DNA from: an uncultured Mailhella sp.
GTDB lineage: Bacteria > Desulfobacterota > Desulfovibrionia > Desulfovibrionales > Desulfovibrionaceae
NCBI GenBank assembly: GCA_948482415.1
Contig: CAOMFZ010000040.1
Location: 1 to 13,417, forward strand
Direction: 5' to 3'
DNA length: 13,417 bases
Under the pieces are notes generated by a model that ran no database searches, was not told the DNA's origin, and was given only the letters and a program-made list of their open reading frames with translations. The position numbers and the translations under genes are program-made. Each line of letters opens with the position of its first letter. The first letter of the stretch is position 1. This document shows, one piece after another, positions 1-6,368 of the stretch.

Positions 1-349
1 TGCGAACATAAATGGCGTTGGAGGCGGATTCGTCATTTGCAACGCCAACAATATAAACATAATCGCTGAGAGGTTCAACAAGTGAAGGAACTGCACCGCA
101 GCCTGCCACAGACCAGTTTGTTGCAGCAAGGTTTTCTACAATACTTTTGCCGGAATCAAAAGGAATCATGCTTAATTCAAAGCCTTGTTCTTTATCCCAG
201 CCATTATTTTTTGCATGCCAGGCGACAAATGTTTCAAATTCGCCAAGCCATGCACTGGAAAGTTTAGGCAAGTCTGCTGCAAAAGCAGTTGCAGAAGTCA
301 AAATAACTGCTGCAGAAACAAGTGTTGTAAGAATTTTTTTTAGGTTCAT
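1..349 (-). CDS. NMT1/TauA-like ABC-type periplasmic substrate-binding protein, N-terminal part (cut by window edge)
   Basis: This frame starts with ATG at 349 and stays open to the left edge, giving 116 codons. A GAGGAAA ribosome site lies about 9 nt upstream. The N-terminus is a clear signal peptide: a Lys-rich start (MNLKK), a hydrophobic stretch, then a cleavage-like AFA-AD at about residue 24. The mature part begins LPKLSSAWLGEFETFVAWHA, followed by a GWDKEQGFEL segment and an SGKSIVENLA segment. This is the usual opening of SsuA/TauA/NMT1 binding proteins (nitrate, sulfonate, taurine and pyrimidine-precursor uptake), where the protein sits in the periplasm and feeds an ABC permease. It is not a DctP protein although it follows dctM by only 38 nt with no terminator between, so it is probably co-transcribed with dctQM. 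Whether an ABC permease and ATPase follow lies outside the window. The substrate is unknown. Confidence 0.8.
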   Translation of the reverse strand, partial: MNLKKILTTLVSAAVILTSATAFAADLPKLSSAWLGEFETFVAWHAKNNGWDKEQGFELSMIPFDSGKSIVENLAATNWSVAGCGAVPSLVEPLSDYVYIVGVANDESASNAIYVR

Positions 350-387
350 TGTTATAATTTCCTCTTTGAGTATATTTTTTTATCCAT

Positions 388-1656
388 CTATTGTAATAAG
401 TTAGGCAAGAACATAGTAAACTTTGGAAAGAATGCAACAAGCACAATAATTGCCCAAATTGTCATAAGATAAGGCAGTGAGCGCAAGGCAACTTCTTCGA
501 GTTTTACATCTGTAATCTTCATGGTAATAAAAAGGTTAGCCCCAAAAGGAGGAGTTAGGAAGCCTGTTTCACAGCAAACAACGAAAAGAATACCAAGTTG
601 AATGGGGTGAATGCCAAGAGCATTGGTAATCGGTAAAAATACAGGAGCAAGAACAACAACCATTGCCAATGTATCGGCAACAAATCCGCAGAGGAAGATA
701 AAGAATGCAATAAGCAAAAGGGTAATAGTCGGATCTGTTGAAATAGAGGACATGAAAGCCCCTACTGTTTGCGGGATTTGGTAGAGTGTCAACAAACGGG
801 AGAATGCCATGGAAACCCCTACCAAAATTGTAGCAGAACCGGCAAAAGCGGAAGTTCTGATTAAGGCTGAGGAAATATTTTGCCATGTCAGTTTGCGATA
901 GATAAACAAACCAACAAAAAGTGTCCAGATAACGCCCACTTCAGCTGCTTCTGTCGGGGTAAAAATACCGCCGTAAATACCGCCGAGAATAATAACAGGG
1001 GTAGCCAATGCCCATTTGCCATTCCAGATGGATTTTAACAATTCAACAAAAGAAAATTTAATGCCAGTTCCTTTATAGCCGCGTTTTTTTGCAATGACAT
1101 AGGCAGTAAGACACATACTTGTGGTCATAACAAAACCGGGAATAAAACCAGCCATAAAAAGACCGGCAATGGAGGTATTGGCAACAACACCGTATAAAAT
1201 CAACGGGTTGCTCGGCGGAATAAGAATACCCAGCGTACCGCCTGTAGCAGAAACGGCAGCAGCATCATCTTTACGGTAGCCGGCACTAATCATGCCGGGA
1301 ATCATAATACTGCCGATAGCAGCAGTAGTAGCAGGACCGGAACCGCTAAGCGCAGCAAAAATCATACATGCTAAAATGGTTACCATGGCAAGACCGCCGG
1401 TAAAGTTACCGACGCTTCGTTTTGCAACGTCAATAATTTCACCTGTAATACCGGCAGGTTCCATTAAAAAACCAGCCATAACAAAGCCGATTGTTGCAAT
1501 GAGCGGGAATTGGTCCATGCCTATATAGAGGTTTTGCGGTATAAATTCCATAGGGAAAGGCATACCAATCATGGAAAGGACAGTAGCAAGCCCGATTACG
1601 CCGAAAAGAGGCAGACCAAGGAGCATTAAAACAACGAATGTGATAACTAATATCAT
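388..1656 (-). CDS. dctM: TRAP transporter large permease subunit, DctM family
   Basis: This is a very hydrophobic 422-residue protein of normal length for DctM, the large membrane subunit that uses the sodium or proton gradient to move solutes delivered by a periplasmic DctP protein. Family landmarks are visible: a SGSGPATTAAIGSIMIPG segment at about 104-121, LGILIPPSNP at about 142-151, and a repeat-like ETGFLTPPFGANLF segment near residue 370, which reflects the internal duplication of the family. About 12 hydrophobic segments can be seen. The ATG is 3 nt after the dctQ stop, and its GGAGG ribosome site lies inside the last codons of dctQ, so the two are translationally coupled. Gene identity is secure. 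The substrate is not, since specificity resides mainly in the binding proteins. Confidence 0.95.
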   Translation of the reverse strand: MILVITFVVLMLLGLPLFGVIGLATVLSMIGMPFPMEFIPQNLYIGMDQFPLIATIGFVMAGFLMEPAGITGEIIDVAKRSVGNFTGGLAMVTILACMIFAALSGSGPATTAAIGSIMIPGMISAGYRKDDAAAVSATGGTLGILIPPSNPLILYGVVANTSIAGLFMAGFIPGFVMTTSMCLTAYVIAKKRGYKGTGIKFSFVELLKSIWNGKWALATPVIILGGIYGGIFTPTEAAEVGVIWTLFVGLFIYRKLTWQNISSALIRTSAFAGSATILVGVSMAFSRLLTLYQIPQTVGAFMSSISTDPTITLLLIAFFIFLCGFVADTLAMVVVLAPVFLPITNALGIHPIQLGILFVVCCETGFLTPPFGANLFITMKITDVKLEEVALRSLPYLMTIWAIIVLVAFFPKFTMFLPNLLQ

Positions 1657-1659
1657 CTC

Positions 1660-2169
1660 TTAGTCCTCCGCATTGACATAGCGTAACGTGTGGTTTTTAT
1701 AATCACGGTATATCGTTTGTATGGTTCTGAAAGCAGTGAGAACCATGCTGATGGGAATAATCAAATATGCGTAAAATACGTCAATTTCCAAAGCAGCAGA
1801 AACTTGAGGGAATATAGTCATATTGTGCAGCATACCAAGGCTAAAATAGAAAACAGCAATACAAAAGCCGGCAAAGATAAGTTCAGAAAGAATATAACAG
1901 ACCTTGACAAGAGTAGGAAATCTCTTTTTCAGTAAATCCATAAGGATAAGAACACGGAGCTGTTCTTTGCGCTTTACGGCAATAGCTATTCCGATATAAG
2001 AAGACCAAATAAAAAGATAGCTGCATACTTCTTCAACCCAGGGAAATGACTTGCCTGCTAAAAAACGGGCAAAAACGCCCAAGGCTAAGATGCCGATAAG
2101 GAAAGCCAGCATAACGGAAACAAAAAATTCTTCTCCCCATTCGTCCAGCCATTTGATACACTTTTGCAT
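1660..2169 (-). CDS. dctQ: TRAP transporter small permease subunit, DctQ family
   Basis: This 169-residue protein has four hydrophobic segments, the usual size and topology of DctQ, the small membrane subunit that pairs with DctM. The family signature is present: FPWVEEVCSYLFIW at about 42-55, followed by a glycine-containing helix and a basic turn (AVKRKEQLRV). The ATG at 2169 has a GGAG ribosome site about 7 nt upstream. The gene follows the dctP array but is separated from it by an intrinsic terminator, so it is probably expressed by partial read-through at a lower level than the binding proteins. I found no convincing separate promoter in the 50 nt after that terminator. The last codons overlap the dctM ribosome site. 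Confidence 0.92.
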   Translation of the reverse strand: MQKCIKWLDEWGEEFFVSVMLAFLIGILALGVFARFLAGKSFPWVEEVCSYLFIWSSYIGIAIAVKRKEQLRVLILMDLLKKRFPTLVKVCYILSELIFAGFCIAVFYFSLGMLHNMTIFPQVSAALEIDVFYAYLIIPISMVLTAFRTIQTIYRDYKNHTLRYVNAED

Positions 2170-2212
2170 AATAACTCCAAAAAAACGAACTAGTTTTAAC
2201 TATGTACAGTTT

Positions 2213-2248
2213 AAAAAAAGGAATTTCCCTATAGAATAGGGAAATTCC
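2213..2248 (-). terminator. Intrinsic terminator between the dctP array and dctQM
   Basis: On the minus strand a perfect 13-bp stem (GGAATTTCCCTAT paired with its complement, 2220-2248) closes a 3-nt loop and is followed at once by seven T residues (2213-2219). It begins 8 nt after the stop of the last dctP copy. This is a textbook rho-independent terminator. In an otherwise continuous gene run it would lower transcription of dctQM relative to the binding proteins. Confidence 0.88.
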
Positions 2249-2256
2249 ATTATTTA

Positions 2257-2775
2257 TTATAAGTCAAGAATTCCCTGACCTTTTTCTTTTACAATATTCA
2301 TGACTTCCTGACCTCTTGCAGCGTCGCCGCCGCCAATAACTTCATAGCATTTTGGCCATGCGGTACGACCAAGACGAATCCATTCATCAATATCGTTTAC
2401 AACGCCAAGAAGTTCCATTCCGTGTTCAACCATGAGCTTGTCGTCAGCTTCTAAGATTCCGGGAACCTTTGTACGTTCAAATTCCATAGCTTCTTTACCT
2501 GCACGGATAAGAGCATTTCTTTCTTTTTCAGGTAAAGACTGCAGCCATTTTTCGCTTACGATGAAGTTACAGCTGTGAACAGCATAATTAATCATGGTTG
2601 CATATTTTTGAGCAAGTTCAACAAACTTATTATATGTGACAATGGTGTAGTTTTGTTCATTGTTTTCAACTGATGTTGCAACAATAACGGTTGTTTTAGC
2701 ATTTGCAAAAGACGGAACAAATAATGCTCCAATTACCAAGGCAGAAGCTACAAATGAAACAATTTTATTTTTCAT
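2257..2775 (-). CDS. Internally deleted TRAP binding protein (DctP paralogue, copy 1), probably non-functional
   Basis: This 172-residue protein has an intact DctP-type signal peptide (cleavage near ANA at residue 26) and an intact C-terminal third. Its middle is missing compared with the neighbouring 344-residue copy. Residues 1-58 match residues 1-58 of that copy, then the text jumps at AQKY to the equivalent of residue 231. Exactly 172 codons are gone and the frame is kept. The lost part holds the conserved GIKIRTPQNP segment with the arginine that TRAP binding proteins use to hold the substrate carboxylate, so solute binding in the usual way is unlikely. A good AAGGA ribosome site and the signal peptide are kept, so a short exported protein may still be made. 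The C-terminal end (GILDL) resembles copy 3 while the N-terminus resembles copy 2, which suggests gene conversion. Calling it a decaying gene is inference. Confidence 0.85.
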   Translation of the reverse strand: MKNKIVSFVASALVIGALFVPSFANAKTTVIVATSVENNEQNYTIVTYNKFVELAQKYATMINYAVHSCNFIVSEKWLQSLPEKERNALIRAGKEAMEFERTKVPGILEADDKLMVEHGMELLGVVNDIDEWIRLGRTAWPKCYEVIGGGDAARGQEVMNIVKEKGQGILDL

Positions 2776-2794
2776 AAAAATTCCTTAAAAAGCA

Positions 2795-2820
2795 TAATCA
2801 GCAAGCGTATGAGCTGATTA
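2795..2820 (-). repeat. Spacer hairpin upstream of dctP copy 1 (related to 3983-4010)
   Basis: An 8-bp perfect stem (TAATCAGC with GCTGATTA) surrounds a 10-nt loop. It lies about 20 nt before the start codon of the truncated dctP copy. The flanks match those of the hairpin at 3983-4010, including the TATAGCTTAT block, so the two are copies of one spacer. There is no T-run after the stem, so it is not an intrinsic terminator. A role in mRNA stability or processing between binding-protein cistrons is a guess. Confidence 0.6.
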
Positions 2821-2829
2821 ATTTATAGC

Positions 2830-2873
2830 TTATCAGCCAAGAATACCTTGACTTTTTCTCTTACAATATTCAT
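2830..2873 (-). pseudogene. Relic of a dctP 3' end
   Basis: The minus-strand text reads MNIVREK, as at the C-terminus of dctP copy 2, then loses one G, which shifts the frame. After the shift the DNA still aligns with the last codons and stop of a copy ending GILDL (compare copy 3), followed by the shared TAAGCTATAAAT trailer. It is about 14 codons of a dctP end with no gene body attached. It sits directly against the large hairpin at 2871-2912. It shows that a further dctP end was once here, or that the end of copy 2 was duplicated. Confidence 0.7.
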
Positions 2874-2958
2874 TTGGGAATTTTCTTATAAAAATAAGAA
2901 AATTCCCAAATGGTTAGAATTTAACGATACCTTGACCTTTTTCTCTTACAATATTCAT
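2843..2958 (-). repeat. Imperfect 31/32-bp direct repeat flanking a hairpin (2843-2873 and 2927-2958)
   Basis: The segment encoding MNIVREKGQGI occurs twice in the same orientation: once as the functional end of dctP copy 2 (2927-2958) and once as the relic (2843-2873). The two differ by a single missing base. The interval between them holds the last codons and stop of copy 2 and a perfect 18-bp hairpin. This is the pattern left by a small insertion with duplicated flanks or by unequal crossing-over between dctP copies. Confidence 0.75.
2871..2912. repeat. Perfect 18-bp inverted repeat directly after the dctP copy 2 stop codon
   Basis: Arms 2871-2888 and 2895-2912 are exact complements around a 6-nt A/T loop. 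The hairpin starts 1 nt past the stop of dctP copy 2. Neither side is followed by a T-run, so it is not a standard intrinsic terminator, although its loop is T-rich on the minus strand. It could protect the 3' end of the upstream message from exonucleases. Its core (GGGAATTTTC) loosely resembles the stem of the terminator at 2213-2248. Confidence 0.8.
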
Positions 2959-3948
2959 AACAGCTTCACCTTTTGCAGCATCGCCGCCGCCAATAACTTC
3001 ATAGCATTTTGGCCATGCGGTACGACCAAGGCGAATCCATTCATCAATATCGGTTACAGTGCCAAGAAGTTCCATTCCGTGTTCAACCATAAGCTTGTCG
3101 TCTGCTTCTAAAATACCTGCAACTTTAGTGCGTTCATATTCCATAGCTTCTTTACCTGCACGGATAAGAGCATTTCTTTCTTTTTCAGGTAAAGACTGCA
3201 GCCATTTTTCGCTGACAATGTAGTTAGCGCTGTGAACAGCATAGTTAATCATGGTTGCATATTTTTGAGCTTCATAGAATTTCAAGGTAATAACGTTATT
3301 GAAACAGCCTTCCTGACCATCTACAACGCCTTGCTGCAAAGCGTTAAAGGTTTCGGAGAAAGCAATGGCTGTTGGTTCAAGTCCGAGAGCCTGGAAGGTT
3401 GAAACCATAAGAGGGTTTTGCGGGGTACGGATTTTAATGCCTTTTGCATCATTTAAGCAGCGAACAGGGTGGTTCTTGCTGGTTGTAAGCTGACGGTAAC
3501 CTACATCAATAATGGCAAGTACACGGCAGCCGCCTTCTTTGACAGCCCATTCATTATGTTGATCCCACATAACGTCAAGCATGCTTCTAAATTCGTCTAA
3601 CGTGTTGAAAAGATAAGGCATGTTTACCCAACCGGTTGATGGAGCAAATGGAGCATAGTTGTTGGTTGCCAAAATGGCAATTTGCAATGTTCCAAGTTGT
3701 GCGGCACGAACAGTAGCAATTTCATCACCAAGCTGCATACTTGGGAATAATTGGAAATCAAATGCATTGTCTGAATATTGTTGTGCAAGTTCAACAAATT
3801 TTTTGTATGTTACATTGATATAGTTTTGTTCACTTGTATCAACAGAACTTGCAATGATAACAGGGGTTTTTGCATTTGCAATTTGTGGAATCAGCAATGC
3901 TCCAATTACCAATGCAGAAGCTAAAAATGAAACGATTTTACTTTTCAT
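2914..3948 (-). CDS. dctP: TRAP transporter substrate-binding protein, DctP family (copy 2)
   Basis: This is a full-length 344-residue periplasmic binding protein. The signal peptide is residues 1-26 (basic MKSK, hydrophobic core, cleavage after ANA). The mature protein has the DctP pattern: FPSMQLGDEIATVRAAQLGT (68-87), FAPSTGWVNMPYLF (101-114), GIKIRTPQNP with Arg174 as the likely carboxylate-binding residue (170-179), then FSETFNALQQGVVDGQEG (197-214), which is the family hallmark. An AAGGA site stands 6 nt upstream of the ATG. It is the middle of three tandem paralogues, and its DNA is very similar to the 3' part of copy 1. An unusual feature is the replaced C-terminal tail (GIVKF rather than GILDL), followed at once by a large hairpin. 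Family is certain; the ligand is unknown. Confidence 0.95.
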   Translation of the reverse strand: MKSKIVSFLASALVIGALLIPQIANAKTPVIIASSVDTSEQNYINVTYKKFVELAQQYSDNAFDFQLFPSMQLGDEIATVRAAQLGTLQIAILATNNYAPFAPSTGWVNMPYLFNTLDEFRSMLDVMWDQHNEWAVKEGGCRVLAIIDVGYRQLTTSKNHPVRCLNDAKGIKIRTPQNPLMVSTFQALGLEPTAIAFSETFNALQQGVVDGQEGCFNNVITLKFYEAQKYATMINYAVHSANYIVSEKWLQSLPEKERNALIRAGKEAMEYERTKVAGILEADDKLMVEHGMELLGTVTDIDEWIRLGRTAWPKCYEVIGGGDAAKGEAVMNIVREKGQGIVKF

Positions 3949-3982
3949 AAAAACTCCTTAAAAAGTAAGATATATTATCCAT

Positions 3983-4010
3983 AATCAGCCAGCGTGCGAA
4001 CTGACTGATT
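3983..4010 (-). repeat. Spacer hairpin between dctP copies 3 and 2
   Basis: On the minus-strand RNA a 10-bp stem with one G-U pair (AATCAGUCAG with CUGGCUGAUU) closes an 8-nt loop. It begins 6 nt after the copy 3 stop and ends about 34 nt before the copy 2 start. It is the counterpart of 2795-2820. The primary sequence differs between the two, yet both still pair, which hints that the structure is maintained. There is no T-run. Confidence 0.62.
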
Positions 4011-4016
4011 TATAGC

Positions 4017-5054
4017 TTATAAATCAAGGATGCCTTGTCCTTTTTCTTTTACAATCTTCATAACTTCTTCGCCTTTTTTAGCGTCTCCGCCGCCAATAAC
4101 TTCATAGCATTTTGGCCATGCGGTACGTCCAAGACGGAACCATTCATCAATATCTGTTACAACGCCAAGAAGTTCCATTCCGTGTTCAACCATACTTTTA
4201 TCATCAGCTTCCAAAATTCCGGCAACCTTTGTGCGTTCAAATTCCATAGCTTCTTTGCCGGCACGAATAAGGGCTTCTCTTTCTTTTTCGGTTAAAGATT
4301 GCAGCCATTTTTCGTTGGCAATAAGGTGTGCACTGTGGACAGTATAATAATTAATCATGGTAGCGTATTTTTGTGCTTCGTAGAACTTTAATGTTACTAC
4401 GTTATTGAAGCAGCCTTCTTGTCCGTCAACAACGCCTTGCTGAAGAGCGTTAAAGGTTTCAGAGAAAGCAATGGCTGTCGGTTCAAGTCCAAGAGCCTGG
4501 AAAGTTGAAACCATAAGAGGGTTTTGCGGGGTGCGGATTTTAATGCCCTTGGCGTCCTGTAAATTGCGGACAGGGTGGTTTTTGCTTGTGGTAAGCTGGC
4601 GATAGCCAATATCAAAGATAGAAAGTACACGGCAGCCGCCTTCTTTGATAGCCCATTCGTTATGCTGGTCCCACATAACATCAACCATTTTTCTGAAATC
4701 TTCTACAGAGCTGAAAAGATAAGGCATGTTGAGCCAGCCGGTTGATGGTGCAAAAGGTGCATAGTTATTGGTCGCCAAAGAAGTAATGTGGACAGTGCCG
4801 AGCTGTGCCGCACGAACAGTGGCGATTTCATCGCCAAGCTGCATGCTTGGGTATAATTGGAAATCAAAGGCATTGTCAGAATATTTTTGTGCAAGTTCAA
4901 CAAATTTCAGATAGGTAATATAAGCGTAGCTTTCTTCATTTGGATCCGTTGAGCTGGCAACAATGACAGGAATTTTTGCACTTGCAGTTTGCGGGATTAA
5001 TAATGCCCCGATAATAAATGCGGAGGTTAAAAATTTAATCAGTTTTCCTTTCAT
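4017..5054 (-). CDS. dctP: TRAP transporter substrate-binding protein, DctP family (copy 3, first in the array)
   Basis: This 345-residue periplasmic binding protein is a paralogue of the 344-residue copy downstream. It has a signal peptide with cleavage near ASA at residue 26. The conserved core matches copy 2: QLGDEIATVRAAQLGT, GIKIRTPQNP with Arg174, and FSETFNALQQGVVDGQEG. Differences cluster in the N-terminal lobe (for example ITSLATNN for IAILATNN, and STDPNEESYAY for SVDTSEQNYIN) and in a one-residue insertion at NYYTVHSAHL. These could change ligand choice, but that is inference. The ATG has a GGGAG ribosome site about 6 nt upstream and follows the M20 hydrolase stop by 30 nt, which ties the binding proteins to the hydrolases in one transcript. 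Confidence 0.95.
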   Translation of the reverse strand: MKGKLIKFLTSAFIIGALLIPQTASAKIPVIVASSTDPNEESYAYITYLKFVELAQKYSDNAFDFQLYPSMQLGDEIATVRAAQLGTVHITSLATNNYAPFAPSTGWLNMPYLFSSVEDFRKMVDVMWDQHNEWAIKEGGCRVLSIFDIGYRQLTTSKNHPVRNLQDAKGIKIRTPQNPLMVSTFQALGLEPTAIAFSETFNALQQGVVDGQEGCFNNVVTLKFYEAQKYATMINYYTVHSAHLIANEKWLQSLTEKEREALIRAGKEAMEFERTKVAGILEADDKSMVEHGMELLGVVTDIDEWFRLGRTAWPKCYEVIGGGDAKKGEEVMKIVKEKGQGILDL

Positions 5055-5084
5055 AAAACTCCCTTTTTTGAATATAATTATTCT

Positions 5085-6332
5085 TTAAAAAGAAATGTCT
5101 TGCTCTTGTTCTGCTAATTTTCGTACTGCTTCTTCCAATATTTCTGCTCCAAGCGCTAAATGCTCAGGGCTGGTATTTTCTGTGGGGCAGTGACTTAATC
5201 CATTAATACTTGGCACAAAAAGAAGACCAACAGGAACTTTATGTCCCATGCCGGCAGCATCGTGAGCAGGCCCGCTTTGCAGATAGTGCACAGGAATATT
5301 TTTTTCTTTTGCTGTTTCTGCAAAAACATCTTTTACAAAGTCTGCCATAGCAACACCGCCGCTTGCAGAAAGACGCTCAATGCTGAGCTTGATATTTCTT
5401 TTTGCCTGAATGGTCTTTATCATTGCTTCAATGCGATCCCAGCCTTTTTCAAGTGTTTTTACATCAACATGCCGAATATCAATAGTAAAATCTACCTGAC
5501 AGGGAATCACAATCCCCACATTGGGAAGACATTGGATATTGCCTATAGTACAAGAAAAATCTTCGGGCAATTCGCCATTTTTCCATAACTGTTCCATGGA
5601 ATAGGCAATTTCAGCAAAAGCTGCCATGGGGTCGATACGCCCTTGCATGGGGCTTGCAGCATGGTCTGAGCGTCCTTCAATATGGATTTTATGTAAACGC
5701 ATGCCGCAAATTGCGGTGACAATACCCAGCGGAAGATTTTTTTTGTATAAAATTTCATTTTGTTCAATATGGACTTCTAAAAAAGCTAATACATCTTGAG
5801 GAATTATTTGTTCCTGAGGAAGTTTTTGCGGCTGTAATCCAAAATTTTGCAGTAAATCCCAGAGAGAAGTTGTACTGTTATGGATAGTTTTTAAATCCTG
5901 TTCTGTAAGCTGTCCTGTAATAGCTTTACTGCCCAGGCATGTGTTCCCGAAATTTGAGCCTTCTTCCTCTGCAAAGGCAATAAATTCAACATCACGCAAA
6001 GGAATATACGCTTCATCATGGAAAGTTCGCAAAACTTCAAGCGCAGAAACAACACCATATGTTCCGTCGTATTTTCCGCCATTTTTAACCGTATCTAAAT
6101 GGGAACCTATGAGCACGGCAGGTTTATTGCTTTTTCCCTTGTATCTGCCGTGAATGTTTCCAATACCGTCAGTATAAGCGGTAATGCCGATTTTTTCCAA
6201 TTCGGAAATAATGTATTCACGGGCTTTTTTATCTGCATGAGACCAGGAAAAGCGAGTTACCCCTAATTCCGGAGTATCATTGCAGTTTTCGGCAAGAAAT
6301 TGGAGCGTATTTAATAAACGTTGCTTTTGCAT
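5085..6332 (-). CDS. M20-family Zn-dependent amidase, hydantoinase/carbamoylase type (HyuC/AllC-like)
   Basis: This 415-residue cytoplasmic enzyme has the normal length for N-carbamoyl-L-amino acid hydrolases and allantoate amidohydrolases, which split ureido or amide C-N bonds with a two-metal centre. All expected metal ligands are visible: His78 and Asp80 in GSHLDTV, bridging Asp89 in GGKYDGTYG, Glu123/Glu124 in AEEEGSNF, His188 in LEVHIEQ, and His381 in GLSHCPTE. The dimerisation (lid) domain lies around 210-325 with the substrate-site DIRH motif (284-287). The catalytic domain resumes with SGPAHDAAGM (353-362). The GAAGG ribosome site is about 9 nt from the ATG. It lies 36 nt after the amidohydrolase and 30 nt before dctP copy 3, so it probably acts on the imported compound. 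HyuC, AllC and ureidoglycolate or beta-ureidopropionate enzymes cannot be told apart here. Confidence 0.88.
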   Translation of the reverse strand: MQKQRLLNTLQFLAENCNDTPELGVTRFSWSHADKKAREYIISELEKIGITAYTDGIGNIHGRYKGKSNKPAVLIGSHLDTVKNGGKYDGTYGVVSALEVLRTFHDEAYIPLRDVEFIAFAEEEGSNFGNTCLGSKAITGQLTEQDLKTIHNSTTSLWDLLQNFGLQPQKLPQEQIIPQDVLAFLEVHIEQNEILYKKNLPLGIVTAICGMRLHKIHIEGRSDHAASPMQGRIDPMAAFAEIAYSMEQLWKNGELPEDFSCTIGNIQCLPNVGIVIPCQVDFTIDIRHVDVKTLEKGWDRIEAMIKTIQAKRNIKLSIERLSASGGVAMADFVKDVFAETAKEKNIPVHYLQSGPAHDAAGMGHKVPVGLLFVPSINGLSHCPTENTSPEHLALGAEILEEAVRKLAEQEQDISF

Positions 6333-6368
6333 GATGTGTTACCTTCTGTTTGATGACCTGTTGAAAAA

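Larger units (their letters stand above)
2257..5054 (-). repeat. Tandem array of three dctP paralogues with repeated spacers
   Basis: Three direct copies start at 5054, 3948 and 2775, about 1.1 to 1.2 kb apart. Copies 1 and 2 share long near-identical DNA blocks, for example the segment around 2316-2395 against 2973-3052. The spacers before copies 1 and 2 also match (AAGGA ribosome site, hairpin, TATAGCTTAT block). Copy 3 is more diverged, and the spacer before it lacks the hairpin. Tandem duplication followed by recombination between copies explains the pattern. Confidence 0.85.

Noticed and set aside
2170..2212. Separate dctQ promoter after the terminator
   Set aside because: The spacer is too short and contains no convincing pair of boxes. 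Partial read-through is simpler.
2871..2912. Intrinsic terminator after dctP copy 2
   Set aside because: The stem is perfect but no T-run follows on either strand, so I list it only as an inverted repeat.
2848..3111. Plus-strand open frame of 87 codons across the 2871-2912 hairpin
   Set aside because: It is antisense to the dctP copy 2 end and relic. The same kind of shadow occurs opposite copy 3 (4035-4295), so it is a by-product of the repeats.
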